Part shown: piece after piece, positions 61,901 to 64,000 of the stretch
Layout of the letters: each line of letters opens with the position of its first letter
Position numbering within the stretch: the stretch's first letter is position 1
Assembly: GCF_032854445.1 (NCBI RefSeq)
Contig: NC_088301.1
Coordinates: 43,457,116 to 43,521,115 of the forward strand
Length of the DNA: 64,000 nt
Reading direction: 5' to 3'
Source of the DNA: Liolophura sinensis
Lineage: Eukaryota; Mollusca; Polyplacophora; Chitonida; Chitonidae
Notes under the pieces: generated by a model
What the model was told of the DNA's origin: nothing
The model's database searches: none
The model's input: only the letters and a program-made list of their open reading frames with translations
Program-made: the position numbers and the translations under genes

Positions 61901-63680
61901 AGTATTCTTGTATACAAAATACATTCACACATAATGGTGACTTTGAAATAACAATTCCAAACACATAGCAAACTTGACAAAACATACAAAAATTCCAGAA
62001 GTCCAAGAATACAAAACCAAAATCCTCAAGCAAGTATTGTTTTGTTGACAAGGTAAACCAGCAAAGGCTGTTGACCACGTTCTTGGAGCAAACAAAATGT
62101 TACTTTTGAATGACACAGAGGTTAAACGATTTAGTCGTTCTTTCCTTTAAAGTATTATAACTAACTCAAACTAATTGTGTGAACATGTAGTGTACCACAA
62201 ATGAGAGGGGGGAGAGAGAAATTTTCTTAATAAATTTGTCCAATGCAGGCAGCCCAAAAATAATGGCTAAATAATGACATTTCTGCTTCCCATACTAAAG
62301 AGTTACTCAGAGATGTGTTTCTTACCTGTCGTATAAGCGAGGCATATGTAAAAGGTGGTCGCACATCTGTATTCTTGTAAAATTCACGATTTCGCTGAAT
62401 TTCTGAAAAATATAATGATCATTTGAAAGAATATCGGATAGCAAAGAAGCAAACAGATAAATTCATCAATTTAAACTCTAAATGTTACATTAGAAATCAA
62501 ATCTTTACTCAACGACACATTGCATTCTCAAGTTACAACACAGTGCAAATTAATATTCATAATAAGCTGAAACAAACTTTTACATATGTCAAGGTAAGCT
62601 GAGTTAATACTGCAAAGTGAGAAATAAAGATGGATGTTTACCTAGGATCTCACCTGCTGAAATGGGGAGATTGCACTTGTCAGAAACGCGCCTGCGGATA
62701 GGTCCCGCAGCGCTGGGCGACTGGAGGGAGGCTGGGTTAAGATGGGTTTGGGGGGTGGAGGGCTGGCTCGATGGAGTCATCATCAGGGGCGTCGACACTA
62801 GCGACACCGCTGATGGCGGAGACGTCGGAAGTAAACTAGCTATACCCGTCGATGCTTGCTGAGGAGAATGTTGCTGTTGATGTTGCTGCTGCTGTTGTTT
62901 TGGAAGAATTCGGATCTAAGGAACAAGTAAAAACCAGGGGTCAAAATTAACTACAAAATATCTCTGGAAATATAGGACCATTGATTCAGCTGAATATAGC
63001 ATAACACTAGTAAGCTGTTTTATCAAAAATACAAAATGATTTGTCTTTGGCTTGAATCTCAAACTGCTTTGCAAAAAAATACTTCAGTGAAAATAGGTGC
63101 GCCTTTGTACAAAATAAATGTTTGGTGTAACAATACTTGCATATAAAGTTATTAAGGTTTACAAGTTCCTTTATTAAGTACATGTAAAACCTTAAATAAT
63201 GGATGTTATTCCAACACTCTTACCGTATCAGATTTCTCTGACTGGGGTTTCATATGAAGATGCTGCATCATTGCTTGCAACCTCTCTTTTTCTTTGGATA
63301 ACTGAAATCATAGAATAAATTCCTTTGCAATCATTTTATGTTTATTTACCACAGCTAATTCCATTAAAATGTTAATATTTGTTTCTACCCTTGTACGAAA
63401 TATCACTAGTTAGTGTTAATGCTTCAACCTTTAATTTTTCACCTGTTTGCAAGGTATTTATTCTAGCATACTCTGAAGGCATTATTCTGTGTTAACTGAT
63501 AAAATTATACTTCTTGTGAAGTCCTGAATTCTCTAAGAGAGAGCAGATTAGCAGATTAGCCAAATAGGTGCCTCAGTAGTTGTCATTCTAACCTGTAATT
63601 CCAGCTGGCTGACAACTTGCATCTGCACTCTGGCCTGAGCTGTGTTACGGTCATCAAGCTGATGTTCACTGTTTAAGTGC
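52710..63680 (-). CDS. foxP: FoxP forkhead transcription factor, 3' part, ten exons seen
   Basis: Minus-strand gene entering from the right edge. Exons in transcript order: 63680-63593, 63301-63224, 62915-62654, 62402-62326, 61841-61740, then one of 56571-56450 or 56313-56159, then 55221-55146, 53633-53479 and 52935-52710 (stop TGA). All junctions have GT/AG borders and consistent phases. Exons 1-2 give the FoxP leucine zipper ([19 protein letters not shown], then [16 protein letters not shown]), which mediates dimerisation. Exon 3 is rich in Q, S and P. Exons 4-6 form the forkhead domain ([20 protein letters not shown] onward). Exons 7-9 are an acidic C-terminus. The zinc finger and N-terminal Q-rich part must lie past 64000. 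FoxP proteins are mainly transcriptional repressors, with roles in neural development and behaviour. Family and structure are certain; the expression role here is inferred. Confidence 0.95.
53479..53633 (-). CDS. foxP: FoxP exon 8
   Basis: 155 nt. It opens [17 protein letters not shown], related to the vertebrate NSLPLLSN stretch, and continues with a Ser/Glu/Asn-rich tail that ends in a split Arg codon. Confidence 0.88.
55042..55064. repeat. Poly-G tract (23 G)
   Basis: A pure G run in a FoxP intron, prone to length error in sequencing. Confidence 0.95.
55146..55221 (-). CDS. foxP: FoxP exon 7
   Basis: 76 nt. It encodes [20 protein letters not shown] then NASLR, matching the LYGDALNAAL region after the vertebrate FoxP forkhead domain. 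Confidence 0.9.
56159..56313 (-). CDS. foxP: FoxP forkhead exon 6b (alternative)
   Basis: 155 nt, acceptor CTTGCTGCACAG, donor GTAAGC. It encodes [18 protein letters not shown], then [18 protein letters not shown] and a basic [11 protein letters not shown] tail. It duplicates exon 6a but replaces the recognition-helix His with Thr (RHN to RTN) and changes wing 1. It adds an AT-hook-like GRPRK. Its phase equals that of 6a. The same kind of alternative exon is known from arthropod FoxP, from memory of that literature. Confidence 0.92.
56450..56571 (-). CDS. foxP: FoxP forkhead exon 6a (canonical)
   Basis: 122 nt, acceptor TTTTGTGTAG, donor GTATGT. It carries the canonical recognition helix and wings: [18 protein letters not shown], then [19 protein letters not shown]. 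It is followed after only 136 nt of intron by exon 6b, which encodes the same structural segment. Confidence 0.95.
56572..61739 (-). other. Large FoxP intron splitting the forkhead domain
   Basis: About 5.2 kb between exon 5 and exon 6a, with poly-T (about 56868-56892) and poly-A (about 60856-60878) runs, a C-run near 58280 and no convincing exon. The 94-codon plus frame at 59229 has no splice or motif support. It is the likely home of elements that choose between exons 6a and 6b. Confidence 0.6.
61740..61841 (-). CDS. foxP: FoxP exon: helices 1-2 of forkhead
   Basis: 102 nt, phase 0 at both ends. It encodes [19 protein letters not shown] then [15 protein letters not shown]. The alanine in FAYF is the residue family knowledge links to FoxP domain-swapped dimers. 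It splices to either of two downstream exons. Confidence 0.95.
62326..62402 (-). CDS. foxP: FoxP exon: start of forkhead domain (helix 1)
   Basis: 77 nt. It encodes [18 protein letters not shown] then TYASLIRQ, ending in phase 0. It is nearly the same as vertebrate FoxP at this point. Confidence 0.95.
62654..62915 (-). CDS. foxP: FoxP exon: Q/S/P-rich linker before the forkhead
   Basis: 262 nt, acceptor TTCCTTAG, donor GTGAG. It begins IRILPK, has a short CAG/CAA-coded glutamine and histidine run ([10 protein letters not shown]), a long Ser/Pro/Thr linker, then [15 protein letters not shown], the conserved stretch leading into the FoxP forkhead domain. Confidence 0.92.
63224..63301 (-). CDS. 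foxP: FoxP exon: second half of leucine zipper
   Basis: 78 nt, phase 0 at both ends. It encodes [19 protein letters not shown] and ends DT. The heptad positions L, L and M continue from the previous exon. Confidence 0.9.
63593..63680 (-). CDS. foxP: FoxP exon: start of leucine zipper
   Basis: 88 nt, acceptor TTTCCAG, donor GTTAGA. It encodes [20 protein letters not shown] and on to VVSQLELQ, the linker and first half of the FoxP leucine zipper. It begins with the last base of a split codon, so an upstream exon exists beyond this point. Confidence 0.9.
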
Positions 63681-64000
63681 CTGGAAAGTAATTATCACCA
63701 TTACTGATCATAACTGTTATTATTTTCATCCTCAGGGGAAATTATTTGTTCCATAAAATTAATGATAGTTTTGTCATTGCAACCCCCCATCTACATACAT
63801 GAAGACATGTAAAATAAGCATTCCAAACATTTATGAAGAACATTTATTTATCCCATTGTTAAAACCCACATGCTGCGGCACCCACCACACTGAATTAATT
63901 AAATCACAATCAACTTTTGAACAAATTCATAAAGTCCATCTAACAGACAGTCAAAGGAAAGAGCAATAATAATGTCTTAAAAGTATTACACTGTAATAGA

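Overview
This window is animal nuclear DNA: AT-rich, gene-poor, with multi-exon genes that have GT/AG introns, tRNA-derived SINEs, microsatellites and one 200-N assembly gap. Three forkhead genes dominate: two intronless FoxQ2-type paralogues and a FoxP gene with duplicated forkhead exons. Together with SINEs of a kind familiar from molluscs and brachiopods, they suggest a spiralian invertebrate. That assignment is inference from gene content; no species is claimed.

Layout. 1.8-5.0 kb (minus): scattered exons of an unrecognised gene whose first coding exon lies head-to-head with a dynamin-related gene. 5.3-9.7 kb (plus): exons 1-4 of a DNM1L/Drp1-type GTPase, sharing a compact CRE/ETS/YY1-like promoter with the minus gene. 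Exons 1-3 carry about six one-base length changes, and the gene stops before the gap at 10.3 kb. 14.6-15.9 kb (plus): FoxQ2-like gene 1. 17.9-33.5 kb: a region holding at least eleven diverged pieces of one repeated, mostly minus-strand gene family that encodes short hydrophobic exons. Some pieces keep TATA-like elements, splice sites and a conserved reading frame; most are decayed. 35.1-37.5 kb (plus): FoxQ2-like gene 2 with a possible 5' leader exon. 37.5-52 kb: mostly repeats with a few doubtful exons. 52.7-63.7 kb (minus): the 3' two thirds of FoxP, from the leucine zipper through the forkhead domain to the stop codon. Its 5' end, including the zinc finger, lies beyond the right edge.

How the genes relate. 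The three Fox genes encode DNA-binding transcription factors. FoxQ2 proteins usually act in anterior/apical ectoderm patterning, and FoxP in neurons and other tissues. FoxP here has two interchangeable exons for the second half of the forkhead domain, so one locus should make two DNA-binding variants. The dynamin-like gene belongs to mitochondrial and peroxisomal fission and has no evident link to the Fox genes. The repeated family between the FoxQ2 paralogues is the least explained part of the window.
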